A DNA stretch of 64,000 bases from CAYUPI01 sp964446585. GTDB taxonomy: Bacteria > Verrucomicrobiota > Verrucomicrobiia > Limisphaerales > UBA8199. The notes under the pieces were generated by a model. That model was not told the origin of the DNA, made no database searches, and saw nothing but the letters and a program-made list of their open reading frames with translations. The position numbers and the translations under genes are program-made. Where the stretch lies: NCBI GenBank assembly GCA_964446585.1, contig CAYUPI010000016.1:46940-110939 (forward strand), in the 5' to 3' direction. Each line of letters starts with the position of its first letter. Within the stretch, counting starts at the first letter, position 1. Below, piece by piece: positions 42,929-52,158 of this stretch.

Positions 42929-45900
42929 ATGAACGAACCGAACAATCCACTGCAGACGATCTTCGCGGAAGCCCTGGAGATCCCCGATGCCGCACAGCGG
43001 GACGCGTACCTTGCTCGTGCGTGCGGTGGAGATTTGGCGCTGCGCCGCGAGGTCGAAGAGCTCCTCAGAGCCGATGCCGTGGCCGGACGATTCCTGCCGG
43101 AAGAACCCGCCGCCAGCGGGGCGCGAGCTGTCGTTGCTGGAGTTGCCGGGGCGGGCGACCCGTCAGGCGCCACCCTGCCCCAGTTCCAACTTGCCGAGAA
43201 ACCGGGAGACCGGATCGGACGCTACAAACTGCTCCAGCAAATCGGCGAAGGTGGCTGCGGAGTCGTGTACATGGCCGAGCAGGAGGAACCGGTCCGCCGG
43301 CGCGTGGCCCTGAAGGTGATCAAGCTCGGCATGGACACGAAACAGGTCATCGCCCGCTTCGAAGCCGAACGGCAGGCGCTGGCCATCATGGACCATCCGC
43401 ACATCGCGAAGGTGCTGGATGGCGGGGCCACCGACACTGGCCGGCCCTACTTCGTCATGGAATTGGTCAAAGGCATTTCCATTACCCGATACTGCGACGA
43501 GAACAAACTCGACACCCGGCAACGTCTCGCTCTTTTCATCCAGGTCTGCCAGGCAGTCCAGCACGCGCATCAGAAGGGTATCATCCACCGGGATATCAAG
43601 CCCTCCAATATCATGGTTGCCGACCATGACGGCGTGCCCGTGCCCAAAGTAATCGATTTCGGCATCGCCAAAGCCACCGCGGGCCAAACCTTGACGGACA
43701 AGACGCTGTTCACCGCCTTCGAACAGTTTGTGGGCACCGTCGCCTACATGAGTCCGGAACAAGCCAAGCTCAGCGGCCTGGATATCGACACCCGCAGCGA
43801 CATCTACAGCCTAGGCGTGCTGCTCTACGAGTTGCTCACGAGCAAACCCCCTTTCGATGCCAAACGACTGGTTGAAGCCGGTCTCGAAGAAGTCTGTCGG
43901 ATTATCCGCGACGAAGAACCGCCGCGCCCCTCGACCAGGTTGAGCACGTTAAGCGCGGAGGAACGGACCACCGTAGCCCACCAGCGCCAATGCGAGCCGC
44001 CAAAGCTGGCCGGGCTGATTCGCGGTGATCTCGATTGGATCGTGATGAAGACGCTGGAGAAAGACCGGGCTCGGCGTTACGAGACAGCGAATGGATTGGC
44101 CAGCGACTTGCGGCGTCATCTAGCGAACGAGCCGGTGGTCGCTCGGCCTCCCAGCAGACTTTATGAGTTTCAGAAGACTGTGCGGCGACACAAGGTGGGC
44201 TTCGCGGCGACGACTGCGATAATCACCGTGCTTGCAGCCGGAGCGCTGGTGAGTACGTGGCAGGCACTGCGGGCGGAGCGTGCGCGGGCGAAGGCAGTGA
44301 CTGAGCGCGGGCGGGCCGATGAACAGGGGGCGATCGCTCAGGCGGTAACCACCTTCTTGCAACAGGACTTGCTGGGACAGGCGGCCAGTCTGCGCCAAGT
44401 GGATCGAGGTTTCACACCCGACCGTGACCTCAAAGTCAGTGCGGCGCTGGATCGGGCCGCAGACCGGGTCGGTGAGCGCTTCAAAGATCAACCGAAAGTC
44501 GAGGCCGAGATTCGCGCCGTCATAGGCAGGGCCTATCACGACATCGGCCGCAGCGACAAGGCCATTCTACAACTTGAGCGGGCCCTGGCACTGCGCGTTG
44601 CTCAACTCGGCCCCAGCGACATCAAAACTCTCGCGGTGAGTTCCGACCTGGGCGAGGCCTACTCGTACGCCCAGCAGTGGGACAAGGCTCTGCCACTCCT
44701 CGAGCGAACGGCCGCCAAACAGCTCGAGCAGCTTGGCCCGGACGATTTAAGTACTCTCAGAACAATGGAGCGCCTAGTTCAAGTGTACACTGAGAGGGAT
44801 AAATCGGCCGAGGCTATCACGTTGGGGGAGGAGACCCTGGCCAGGCTGACGGCGAAGTTTGGTCCCGACCATCCGGAGACGGTAAGGAGCAGAAGCTCGC
44901 TTGCCGATGCTTATCTTTCATTTCAGTCCGAACGCGCGGAGGACGCGCTCGCTCTGCTGGAAAAAACGCTCGCAACGACAAGGGACAAGCTTGGACCGGA
45001 CAATCAGCAAACGCTCATCTGCGCCTTCGAGCTGGCGCGAGCGTATGTGAGAACTGGCCACCCAGAAGCCGCGCTGCCGGTCCTGCAGAAGATGCTCGTC
45101 AGTGTGAGATCCCTCGTTGGTCCTAACCACATCTATACGGTCGAAGTAATGAAGGTACTGGGAGAGGCGTATCGGTTGGCCGGCCGAGTTGACAAGGCCA
45201 TATCCTTGGATGAGGAGACGGTTGCAACGGGGAGAGCCTTTCTGCGTGACAGCCGATACCTCGAGGACATAGATATCGAACTGGCCAGGGCTTATCAGGC
45301 GGCTGGACGAACTTATGAAGCCTTCGCCTCACTCGAGCAAATCCTTGTCAAGAGAAGGCAACGTCTGCCCAGCGACAGTCCTAGGCTACTGTGGGTCATT
45401 GACGTGGTCGGCGTCGCCGCTCGGGATGCCGGCCACTACGACAAAGCCCAAGAGCTATTCGAAGAGTCGGTGATCTGGACGAAGAAAATGTTCGGTGCGG
45501 ATCAGCCGGAGCGGTGCGTTGATTCAGTGGCAAATCTCGCCGACCTTCTTCTCCGGCGGCGGAAATTCACCGAAGCTGAGCGACTTCTCACCGACTATCT
45601 GACCCCGGCGCTCAAGCGCAAGCCCCAAAATGCGGCGCTCCTGTCGCTGCGCGCTAATATGGCCGCGCGCCGAGGTGACTGGAAACAGGCCGCCGCCGAC
45701 GCCGCCAGGGCCGTGGAGCTTCGCCCGAAAGGATGGTGGCATTACCACCGGCTGGCAGCGCTGCTGGTCCAGGCGGGGGACTCAGATGGCTACCGCGAAG
45801 TGTGCCGGCAGGAATTGAGCCATTTCCGAGACACGAAAAATGCCTACGCCGCAGCCTTCATGGCCAAAGATTGTCTTCTTTTTCCAGAACCTCTGGCAGA

Positions 45901-46279
45901 TTTGGCGGCGATTAGCGGCTGGTCCGACATCGCCGTCACGGGCACGAGCGGCACAGATTTGCCATGGTTTCAATTCACCAAAGGATTGGCTGAATATCGT
46001 AGCGGGCATCTTGCTGCCGCGATGGAGTGGATGCAGAAGGTGCTGAGCGAACCTAACCGACGGGAGGAGCGTGATCTTGAGGCCAGCGCCGTCCTGGCGA
46101 TGGCTCAGCACTGCTTGCACCAAACCGCGGCAGCCCAGGTCACACTGGCCAAAGCCTCAGAACTGGAAGACAAGCTGCCAAAAGCCGAGAGCGGTGATCT
46201 GGGCGCATGGTGGCCTGACTGGATCATTGGCCACACGCTCTTGCGCGAAGCACAGGCGCTCAGCCAGCGCCCGCAATGA
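42929..46279 (+). CDS. Membrane Ser/Thr protein kinase with TPR sensor domain
   Basis: 1116 aa. The cytoplasmic kinase domain spans ~98-390 with the glycine loop IGEGGCGVVY, Lys129 in RRVALKVIK, HRDIKPSN (catalytic Asp222) and DFG at 243-245, then the activation segment and VGTVAYMSPEQAK. A membrane helix at ~415-435 (FAATTAIITVLAAGALVSTW) is followed by a basic coiled stretch. A long outer part of TPR/Kinesin-light-chain-like repeats (RVAQLGPSDIKTLAVSSDLG; YVRTGHPEAALPVLQKMLVS) runs to the C-terminus. It lies ~200 bases after the ECF sigma gene with the TGGCAC element between them. It probably phosphorylates and activates that sigma factor in response to an envelope ligand; this is inferred from the known ECF-kinase pairing. 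Confidence 0.93.
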   Translation: MNEPNNPLQTIFAEALEIPDAAQRDAYLARACGGDLALRREVEELLRADAVAGRFLPEEPAASGARAVVAGVAGAGDPSGATLPQFQLAEKPGDRIGRYKLLQQIGEGGCGVVYMAEQEEPVRRRVALKVIKLGMDTKQVIARFEAERQALAIMDHPHIAKVLDGGATDTGRPYFVMELVKGISITRYCDENKLDTRQRLALFIQVCQAVQHAHQKGIIHRDIKPSNIMVADHDGVPVPKVIDFGIAKATAGQTLTDKTLFTAFEQFVGTVAYMSPEQAKLSGLDIDTRSDIYSLGVLLYELLTSKPPFDAKRLVEAGLEEVCRIIRDEEPPRPSTRLSTLSAEERTTVAHQRQCEPPKLAGLIRGDLDWIVMKTLEKDRARRYETANGLASDLRRHLANEPVVARPPSRLYEFQKTVRRHKVGFAATTAIITVLAAGALVSTWQALRAERARAKAVTERGRADEQGAIAQAVTTFLQQDLLGQAASLRQVDRGFTPDRDLKVSAALDRAADRVGERFKDQPKVEAEIRAVIGRAYHDIGRSDKAILQLERALALRVAQLGPSDIKTLAVSSDLGEAYSYAQQWDKALPLLERTAAKQLEQLGPDDLSTLRTMERLVQVYTERDKSAEAITLGEETLARLTAKFGPDHPETVRSRSSLADAYLSFQSERAEDALALLEKTLATTRDKLGPDNQQTLICAFELARAYVRTGHPEAALPVLQKMLVSVRSLVGPNHIYTVEVMKVLGEAYRLAGRVDKAISLDEETVATGRAFLRDSRYLEDIDIELARAYQAAGRTYEAFASLEQILVKRRQRLPSDSPRLLWVIDVVGVAARDAGHYDKAQELFEESVIWTKKMFGADQPERCVDSVANLADLLLRRRKFTEAERLLTDYLTPALKRKPQNAALLSLRANMAARRGDWKQAAADAARAVELRPKGWWHYHRLAALLVQAGDSDGYREVCRQELSHFRDTKNAYAAAFMAKDCLLFPEPLADLAAISGWSDIAVTGTSGTDLPWFQFTKGLAEYRSGHLAAAMEWMQKVLSEPNRREERDLEASAVLAMAQHCLHQTAAAQVTLAKASELEDKLPKAESGDLGAWWPDWIIGHTLLREAQALSQRPQ

Positions 46280-46479
46280 CCGCGACAATTGACCGAGATG
46301 CGAAAGGAATTCGAAATGCGTTTGGCTTTGTCTCGGGCACGCACGCCCTATCGGCGACCCAACCGACCCCGTAACCTCCAACCGTCACTCGGCGCTGTAT
46401 AACGACACGGGCACAAACGCCGACTGACATCGGCGCTAATCCAGCTCTCCGGGTCGTGCGGCGACGCGGAGCAAATTTC

Positions 46480-46507
46480 TGGCACTTTTTCTTCCCTAAA
46501 TGCGCAT
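46480..46507 (+). promoter_or_regulatory. TGGCAC-N16-GCGCAT promoter-like element before the FG-GAP gene
   Basis: TGGCAC at 46480-46485 and GCGCAT at 46502-46507 with a 16-base spacer, 52 bases before the ATG at 46560. The spacer and downstream bases (TTTTT-CTTCCCTAAAT, then GTGAAAG) closely match the element at 49501, so conservation extends beyond the boxes over about 45 bases. Confidence 0.65.
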
Positions 46508-46559
46508 TGATGTGTGAAAGACATCAACTCTGAACTCTGAACTGATTCGAGGCCATAAA

Positions 46560-48589
46560 ATGAAAATCGACGCCAACCTGCTCGCCACCGGCATTCTCCT
46601 GGCCATAACCGCCTCCGGACTGGGCCAACCCACCATCACGGCGATTCAACTGAGGAATCAACCGCAAACCTTCTATGACTCCTCTCACCTCTACGCGACT
46701 TACTCCGTGAGCCTTGGTGCCAAGGTGAAGTTAAGCGTCACCGCGAGCGGCACGCCGCCGCTCCATTACCAGTGGCAGTTCAACCAATCCGATCTCCCGG
46801 GCGAAACAAATTCCACACTGAATTTTCCAAGCGTGCAATTGACGAACGCAGGTGACTACACCGTGGTTGTCACAAACACCACCGGCGCCACCAACCGAAC
46901 GATGACACTGGCAGTCGATCCGACTTTTATCAAGATTCTAACTGGCCCCATCGCCACTGACGCCGGATTTTCAGCGGGTGGCTCGTGGGGAGATTACAAC
47001 AACGATGGGTTCCCCGATCTGTTTGTCTTTAATGGGGATTTTAGTGGATCCACTTACCTCCCGTTCCTGTACCGGAACAATGGCGACGGCACTTTTACGA
47101 AGGTCACTTCAGGTCCGCCGGTCAGCGTTCCGGTTGAGTCATACTCCGCTTGCTGGGGCGATTACGACAACAACGGCAACCTCGATCTGTATGTGGCGAC
47201 GACGGGACGCAACGTGTTATATCACAACAACGGGGACGCCACCTTCACCCGGATCACTACGGGCAGCGCTGTCACGGATAACGCGAATACGTGGAGCGCC
47301 GCCTGGGCTGACTATGACAACGACGGTTTCCTCGATCTATTCGTAAGCACTTTCAACGTGTCTGGCGCCGCCCATGGTTTCCTCTACCGCAACAATGGCG
47401 ACGGCACATTCAACTCCATCACCAACACGATACTGACTACGGATTCTGCCTCCTCTTTGGCCTGCATCTGGGGCGATTACGACAACGATGGCTACCCCCA
47501 TCTTTTTGTCTGCGGCGGCACCGGGCACTCCGGCGGTGTTCCTCGAGTCAATCGCCTCTACCACAACAATGGTGACGGAACCTTCACGCGAGTCACCGCC
47601 GGCAGCATTGCCACGGACATTGGATATTCCGGCAATGCCGCCTGGGGAGATTATGACAACGATGGCTTTTTGGATCTCTACGTGGCAAATCTCGATATCG
47701 GCGGCATAGGCAATTTCCTCTATCACAACAATGGTGATGGGACCTTCACCCGGATCACCAACGACGTTGTCGCCACCAACGTCGGCAGCGCGTACGCCTG
47801 CGCCTGGGGCGATTACGACAACGACGGCTTCCTTGACTTGTTTGTTGCGAATCGTGACCTCACCCCTTTGGGGTACCCTTCGGCATTGGTAAACTTCCTT
47901 TACCACAACAATGGTGACGGGACTTTTAGCAGGGTCACGAATGGCAGCCCGGCCAATGAATTCAGTGATTCCTGGAATTGTTCCTGGGCCGACTATGACA
48001 ACGATGGCTTCCTGGATCTGTTCGTCGCCCGCAACAACCAACAGGGTAATTTCCTTTATCGCAATAACGGCAACAGCAATACGTGGCTCATGGTCAAATT
48101 GGTCGGGACGCTGTCGAACCGCTCGGCCATCGGCGCCAAAGTGCGCGTGAAGGCCACGATCGGCGGGACCAGCCGGTGGCAATTGCGCCAAATTACTGGC
48201 GGCGGTGGGTTCGCTTGCCAAAACCAGCCCTGGGCGAATTTTGGCCTTGGGGACGCCACGAACATCGACCTGGTGCGCATCGAGTGGCCATCGGGAATTG
48301 TGCAGACGCTCACCAACGTCGCCCCGAAGCAGCTCGTGACGGTGGTGGAGCACCAACAAGGCTGCTCGACGCACACGCCGCAAATCACAGATGTGTCGCG
48401 TGGTACCTACGGGAGCATCGACCTCTCTGTTGTCGGTGATCCAGGTCTATTGTACTTGTTCGAAGCCTCGACCAATCTGGTGAACTGGACCTGGCTCGGC
48501 GTGCGCAGCAATTCCAATTGGACGGTTCAATTCTCCGACTTGAGGGCCACCAATTACCCGAGCCGTTTCTACCGGGTGTCGGTTCCCTA
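46560..48589 (+). CDS. Secreted Ig-like / FG-GAP (VCBS) / ASPIC-UnbV protein
   Basis: 676 aa (stop TAA ends at 48590). After a signal peptide comes an Ig-like domain (~50-122: PPLHYQWQFNQSDLPGETNS; GDYTVVVTNTTGATN). Seven FG-GAP/VCBS-type repeats of ~60 residues follow, each with a calcium-binding D-x-D-N-D-G core, as in WADYDNDGFLDLF. The fourth repeat has His in place of the last Asp (GYPHLF). The C-terminal ASPIC/UnbV domain contains SAIGAKVRVKATIGG and IEWPSGIVQTLTNV, then a short beta-rich end (FYRVSVP). It is probably a secreted adhesin or carbohydrate-binding protein. A TGGCAC-N16-GCGCA element precedes it, and the next gene overlaps its stop codon. Confidence 0.9.
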
Positions 48590-49375
48590 ATGAAACAAAG
48601 GCCATTCAACCGAGCACTCGGAGTTTCCCGAAGGGTTGAGGAACGACAGACCCGGGCATTGGACACCGCTTTCACCCTGATCGAACTGTTGGTCGTCGTC
48701 GCCATCATTGCGATCCTGGCGGCGATGCTCTTGCCCACTTTGGCTTCCGCCAAAGAAAAGGGGAAACGCATCGCCTGCTTGAGCAACCTCAGGCAGATCG
48801 GCCTCGCGCTGGGGTTCTATACCGACGCCAATGAAAGTAAAATGCCGACGGCACTCAACTATGGCGCAAGGCCATATCAGCGGGCAATCGACGCGCCCGC
48901 GACGGTTCGCTTCACCGACATGTATGGCGGGGTGCCCAAGGATTTGGCTCTGGCCAGCCCTCGAGTCTGGTGGTGTCCGAGCGATCGGTTCAATTATTTG
49001 ACCAACTTCCCGAACGGCGATATCGACACCAACAACAGCTTCAGCTCGTATCGCTACCGCTTCGTCATCTGGGACAATTCCGTCCGGTTTCCAGGGCTGA
49101 AAACGACTGCCTTTGTCAAGCCGGCTGGCCAAATCATTTGGCACGAAAACCAGGACATCCATTACAAGCGCCTGTCCAGCTCGTTCGTGACGACCCAGCC
49201 AACTCTCAATGCCATCTACGGGGACCTCCACGCCGCACATTGGAGAGTGTTGTTCCGTGCAAACCGGCCCGGACGAGTTTATGACCCCAACTGGTTCTCC
49301 TACGGTCCCAATGGGGCCTTGAACACTGACAACCCCAACGTCGGCGACGATGTCCATACGGGCTATGACTTTTAG
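48590..49375 (+). CDS. Prepilin-like (type II pseudopilin N-terminus) secreted protein
   Basis: 261 aa. The ATG at 48590 shares its A with the TAA stop of the FG-GAP gene (TAATG), so the two are translationally coupled. The leader is 27 residues and basic, ending in ALDTA, then the prepilin helix FTLIELLVVVAIIAILAAML. The residue before the cleavage site is Ala, where Gly is usual. Then follows CLSNLRQIGLALGFYTDANE, and a C-terminal globular part in which YGDLHAAHWRVLFRA and MPTALNYG are recognisable family words. This group is greatly expanded in Verrucomicrobia and Lentisphaerae and resembles the DUF1559-type pseudopilins of Planctomycetes. The prepilin peptidase at 9552 would process it. 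Confidence 0.88.
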   Translation: MKQRPFNRALGVSRRVEERQTRALDTAFTLIELLVVVAIIAILAAMLLPTLASAKEKGKRIACLSNLRQIGLALGFYTDANESKMPTALNYGARPYQRAIDAPATVRFTDMYGGVPKDLALASPRVWWCPSDRFNYLTNFPNGDIDTNNSFSSYRYRFVIWDNSVRFPGLKTTAFVKPAGQIIWHENQDIHYKRLSSSFVTTQPTLNAIYGDLHAAHWRVLFRANRPGRVYDPNWFSYGPNGALNTDNPNVGDDVHTGYDF

Positions 49376-49500
49376 ATCCTTATTACTGCAAGAATTTCTC
49401 TTGTGCCCCGTTTAAGTACTATACGGATGATTCGCAAGTTTGACCTGTGAAACCATTTTCGCGCAATCGATCCTCCTCAAACCGGCTCTCGCCGTTTTTC

Positions 49501-49528
49501 TGGCACTTTTTTTCCCTCAAATGCGCAC
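49501..49528 (+). promoter_or_regulatory. TGGCAC-N16-GCGCAC promoter-like element before the hydrolase remnant
   Basis: TGGCAC (49501-49506), 16-base spacer, GCGCAC (49523-49528), then TTATAGGTGAAAG. Strongly similar to the element at 46480 over ~45 bases. It sits directly upstream of a truncated gene, suggesting that a promoter and gene end were joined by a deletion. Confidence 0.6.
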
Positions 49529-49539
49529 TTATAGGTGAA

Positions 49540-49776
49540 AGCACAAACGACGGAAACTCGACCGACCGGAAATGGCGGAACGATCAGACAACCATGCGGC
49601 TGGATCTGACCACGGATGTGCTCGGGCTGGATACGGTTATCACACGCTACGGCAACAGCCCACCCGGGGGCGCGGTGAAATTATGGACGATCAAAGGCGG
49701 AGTCCACAGCCCGACATTGTCGTCCCAATTCTCATCTCTTGTGATCGACTGGCTCCTCGCTCACCCGAAACCATGA
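49540..49776 (+). pseudogene. C-terminal remnant of a PHB-depolymerase/esterase-like hydrolase
   Basis: The frame encodes NDGNSTDRKWRNDQTTMRLD, then VITRYGNSPPGGAVKLWTIK, GGVHSPTLSS and a final VIDWLLAHPKP. This is how the C-terminal end of secreted polyhydroxybutyrate depolymerase-like alpha/beta hydrolases looks; the His in GGVHSPTLS would be the catalytic one. The nucleophile Ser and the rest of the domain are missing. There is no good start codon, so it is most likely the leftover of a deletion next to the toxin-antitoxin pair. Confidence 0.6.
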
Positions 49777-49834
49777 AAAGCTTGGCGATCAACCGATGAG
49801 CCAGCAGGCGCGGGGAATACCGTCGCCCGCTCCC

Positions 49835-50128
49835 TTAGCGCTGCGTCTCGCGGCGCAAAATCTCGTCCAGCAACGTGGCGCTGACCACTTCATAGACCAC
49901 GGGGCGACGTTCAGCGAACAACGCGAAAAGTCTATTCCTCTCAATGGCACACAAGACGCGAAAACGCCCCGCCCGAATCTTGTAAAATCTTTCGAGCGGT
50001 GGTTCCAGCGCGACTGGCTGGATTTGTCGCTGCTCTACTCTATCCAGCTCGCGCAGGATCGCTTGTCGAGATTGCGGGGCAAGCCTGTGGAGGAAAGCGC
50101 GGACCTCGTCAGACGTGTGAACCGTCAT
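49835..50128 (-). CDS. RelE/ParE-family toxin
   Basis: 97 aa. SDEVRAFLHRLAPQSRQAIL at the start, a basic beta-strand core YKIRAGRFRVLCAIERNRLF, and VVYEVVSATLLDEILRRETQR at the end fit the RelE/ParE fold, in which the strand with IRAGRFRVLCAIE corresponds to the usual IRVGDYRVIY. As an mRNA interferase or gyrase poison it would be held inactive by the upstream antitoxin. Its ATG lies inside the antitoxin gene (20-base overlap), typical of coupled toxin-antitoxin translation. Confidence 0.82.
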   Translation of the reverse strand: MTVHTSDEVRAFLHRLAPQSRQAILRELDRVEQRQIQPVALEPPLERFYKIRAGRFRVLCAIERNRLFALFAERRPVVYEVVSATLLDEILRRETQR

Positions 50129-50372
50129 TGAGTTCCCGCTTGGTTTCCGCGAGGGACTTGAATCGCATCTTCCCGGTCTGGAATTTCTTGATGGCTTTCA
50201 TTGCTTCTGGGTTAGCCAGAGTTTCGATGGTTTCGAGGAGGGCCTCAAACCGCTCCCGAGGCACAAAGAATCCAGCCACCGCATCATGCCGCATAACTGC
50301 CACAACGTCCTGCGACCTGAGGATTCTGGGCAGTTGCTTTTGTGCTTCTGTGACTGAAACAGTAGTTTTCAT
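50109..50372 (-). CDS. Phd/YefM-family antitoxin
   Basis: 87 aa from the ATG at 50372 (MKTTVSVTEAQKQLPRILRS); a TTG two codons upstream is less likely. The N-terminal TVSVTEAQKQLPRIL and VAVMRHDAVAGFFVPRERFE match the Phd/YefM DNA-binding fold. The C-terminal tail FKSLAETKRELNDGSH is the toxin-neutralising part. It should repress its own promoter with the toxin. Confidence 0.82.
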   Translation of the reverse strand: MKTTVSVTEAQKQLPRILRSQDVVAVMRHDAVAGFFVPRERFEALLETIETLANPEAMKAIKKFQTGKMRFKSLAETKRELNDGSHV

Positions 50373-50607
50373 CCGCAATCTACTTAGTTCACTCCGGCCA
50401 GTTAGTCAACTGGAATACCACGCGCAGCGAAGCGGTGGCGATGCCGTTCACACCCCTGAATGCCGGAATTTGCATAAAGGAGCCACAGCGTCACCAACCA
50501 CTAGGTACCTTCTCCTTGAAAAGTGGCCATTGACATTTGACATCCGACATGAAAATTCCGACGCTCGTGTCTATGCGAAGCAAGCAAACTGCCTGAACCT
50601 CAAATCC

Positions 50608-51132
50608 ATGAAAACTCTCCAATTACTTTTGATGTCAATTTGCCTGGCTGTCTTCAGCAGATTGGCTCCTGCGGCGGAGCCGGAGCCAGGCCTCCAGGGT
50701 GAATACTTTGACCTGGGAAGCGTGGTGGAGGATTTCCCGAAACTGGAAGGCAAAAAGCCGGTGCTTACGCGTGTGGACAAAACGATCAACTTCCGCAGCA
50801 CCGGGCCAACTTTCCCCGGCACGAAACTGGATAATCACTTTGCCATTCGATGGACGGGCAAGATCAAGATTCCCAAGGACGGTGTTTACACATTCTTCCT
50901 GGAATCCGACGATGGTTCCCGGTTGCTGATTGATGGCAAAACCGTCGTGGACAACGGCGGGCTGCACGACATGCAGGAACAGGAGTCAAACGTCGAGTTG
51001 AAAGCCGGCGAGCACGACCTCAGGATTGACTATTTCGAGAACGAAAATGACGGCGGCGCCGGGTGCGTGCTGTCGTGGAAGACGAAAGGCCAGACCAAGG
51101 AAGTTGTTCCCGGCGGCGCGCTGTTCCATTAG
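50608..51132 (+). CDS. Secreted PA14-domain protein
   Basis: 174 aa from the ATG at 50608 (MKTLQLLLMSICLAVFSRLA), a signal peptide. The rest is one PA14 domain: GLQGEYFDLG, FAIRWTGKIKIPKDGVYTFF, LESDDGSRLLIDGKTVVDNG, LKAGEHDLRIDYFENENDGG and the final GCVLSWKTKGQ. PA14 domains bind carbohydrate and are usually attached to larger enzymes; here it stands alone. It converges on the FGE-domain gene with a ~50-base gap. The long open frame upstream of 50608 is not coding. Confidence 0.9.
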   Translation: MKTLQLLLMSICLAVFSRLAPAAEPEPGLQGEYFDLGSVVEDFPKLEGKKPVLTRVDKTINFRSTGPTFPGTKLDNHFAIRWTGKIKIPKDGVYTFFLESDDGSRLLIDGKTVVDNGGLHDMQEQESNVELKAGEHDLRIDYFENENDGGAGCVLSWKTKGQTKEVVPGGALFH

Positions 51133-51184
51133 CGCGCGGACTGGATTACCACGGTAGGGCTCGCTGTCCCCAGCGCGCCGGAGC

Positions 51185-52099
51185 TCACGGCCGAACAGCC
51201 ACAACGCGGAAACCGATGTGGTCGTAGCGTCGCTCCGGTTCGAATCGCAAGCGGCAGGCTGATCGGCAGGGCCAGCCGTCGTCCGCCCAGCAACCCCCTC
51301 GGCGCACTCGCGACGTGTCGCCCGTCCGATTCCGTGTGGCGGTGGACTTGTCCAAGTACAGGTCTGGATCAACGCCGCCGGGTAGTTTTGTGTGGTACCA
51401 GTCCCGGCACCACTCATATGTATTCCCATGCATGTCGTGCAATCCCCAGGCGTTTGGCGGATAGCTGCCGACCGGGGCGGCGCGGCCAAGCGATGGACCC
51501 GGTTCGGCCCCATTGTAGGGTTTTCCTGTGAAGTTCGCCTGTTTGCTGCTGAGCTTGTCGCCGAATGCGGTGGCGGTCGTCGTACCCGCGCGGCAGGCGT
51601 ATTCCCATTGCGCTTCCGTCGGCAACCGGAACTCCCACTCCTTAGGGAGCGCGCCGGAATGATGGCCAAGCTCCGTGAGCTTCCGGCAGAATGCCTCGGC
51701 CTCGGCGAAGTTGACATTACCTACTGGATAATCCTCGCCCTCTGGCAATTCTTCCGTCAGTTCACCGGGCAGCTTTCCAAGGACGCATTTCCATTGAGCT
51801 TGCGTCGTCTCGTACTTCGCCATCCAAAAACCCTTGGTCAGCGTGACGTCAACCTGTGTCTCATCGGGACGCCGCTCGGGTTCAGTGCGAGGGCTGCCCA
51901 TGAGAAAGTGGCCAGCAGGACACCAGCAAAGTTTAACTCCGGCCACTTCACGCTCGTCCCCAGGCTTTGAACCGAGGAATGACTTCGGCTGAGCGGAAGC
52001 CTGGTCGGTGATCGCCAACTCAGGGTCAGCAGCGGCGGCAAACAGGCAGCTTGTAAGTGCCGCCGCTGCGACCAGAATCGCTAGGTATCTGCCTGTCAT
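51185..52099 (-). CDS. Exported formylglycine-generating enzyme (SUMF1)-domain protein
   Basis: 304 aa with a signal peptide (MTGRYLAILVAAAALTSCLF). The FGE-sulfatase fold is clear: CWCPAGHFLMGSPRTEPERR, TKGFWMAKYETTQAQWKCVL, EWEFRLPTEAQWEYACRAGT, YPPNAWGLHDMHGNTYEWCR and a C-terminal RRGGCWADDGWPCRSACRLR, then HIGFRVVAVRP. Cysteines occur near the region of the FGE catalytic pair, but their number and place differ, so sulfatase maturation cannot be claimed. Standalone copies are very common in this phylum. Confidence 0.88.
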   Translation of the reverse strand: MTGRYLAILVAAAALTSCLFAAAADPELAITDQASAQPKSFLGSKPGDEREVAGVKLCWCPAGHFLMGSPRTEPERRPDETQVDVTLTKGFWMAKYETTQAQWKCVLGKLPGELTEELPEGEDYPVGNVNFAEAEAFCRKLTELGHHSGALPKEWEFRLPTEAQWEYACRAGTTTATAFGDKLSSKQANFTGKPYNGAEPGPSLGRAAPVGSYPPNAWGLHDMHGNTYEWCRDWYHTKLPGGVDPDLYLDKSTATRNRTGDTSRVRRGGCWADDGWPCRSACRLRFEPERRYDHIGFRVVAVRP

Positions 52100-52158
52100 G
52101 GCATCCGTCGGATCTGTCGGATTTGTCGGACCATCGTTAGAAAGCGTCGGAGGCTCCG

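Larger units (their letters stand above)
49376..49834. other. Gap with a promoter-like element and a hydrolase remnant
   Basis: 459 bases without an intact gene. The left ~120 bases show nothing. Then comes the third TGGCAC-N16-GCGCA element (49501-49528), followed by a short reading frame that matches the C-terminal end of a depolymerase/esterase (49540-49776). Confidence 0.6.

Noticed and set aside
47337..48383. 348-codon minus-strand open frame inside the FG-GAP gene
   Set aside because: It is a shadow of the repeated DYDNDG codons; the repeats read as VVIV-type low-complexity sequence in the wrong frame.
49999..50607. Upstream extension of the PA14 protein frame
   Set aside because: It overlaps the toxin-antitoxin genes antisense and does not look like protein. 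The ATG at 50608 begins a clear signal peptide.
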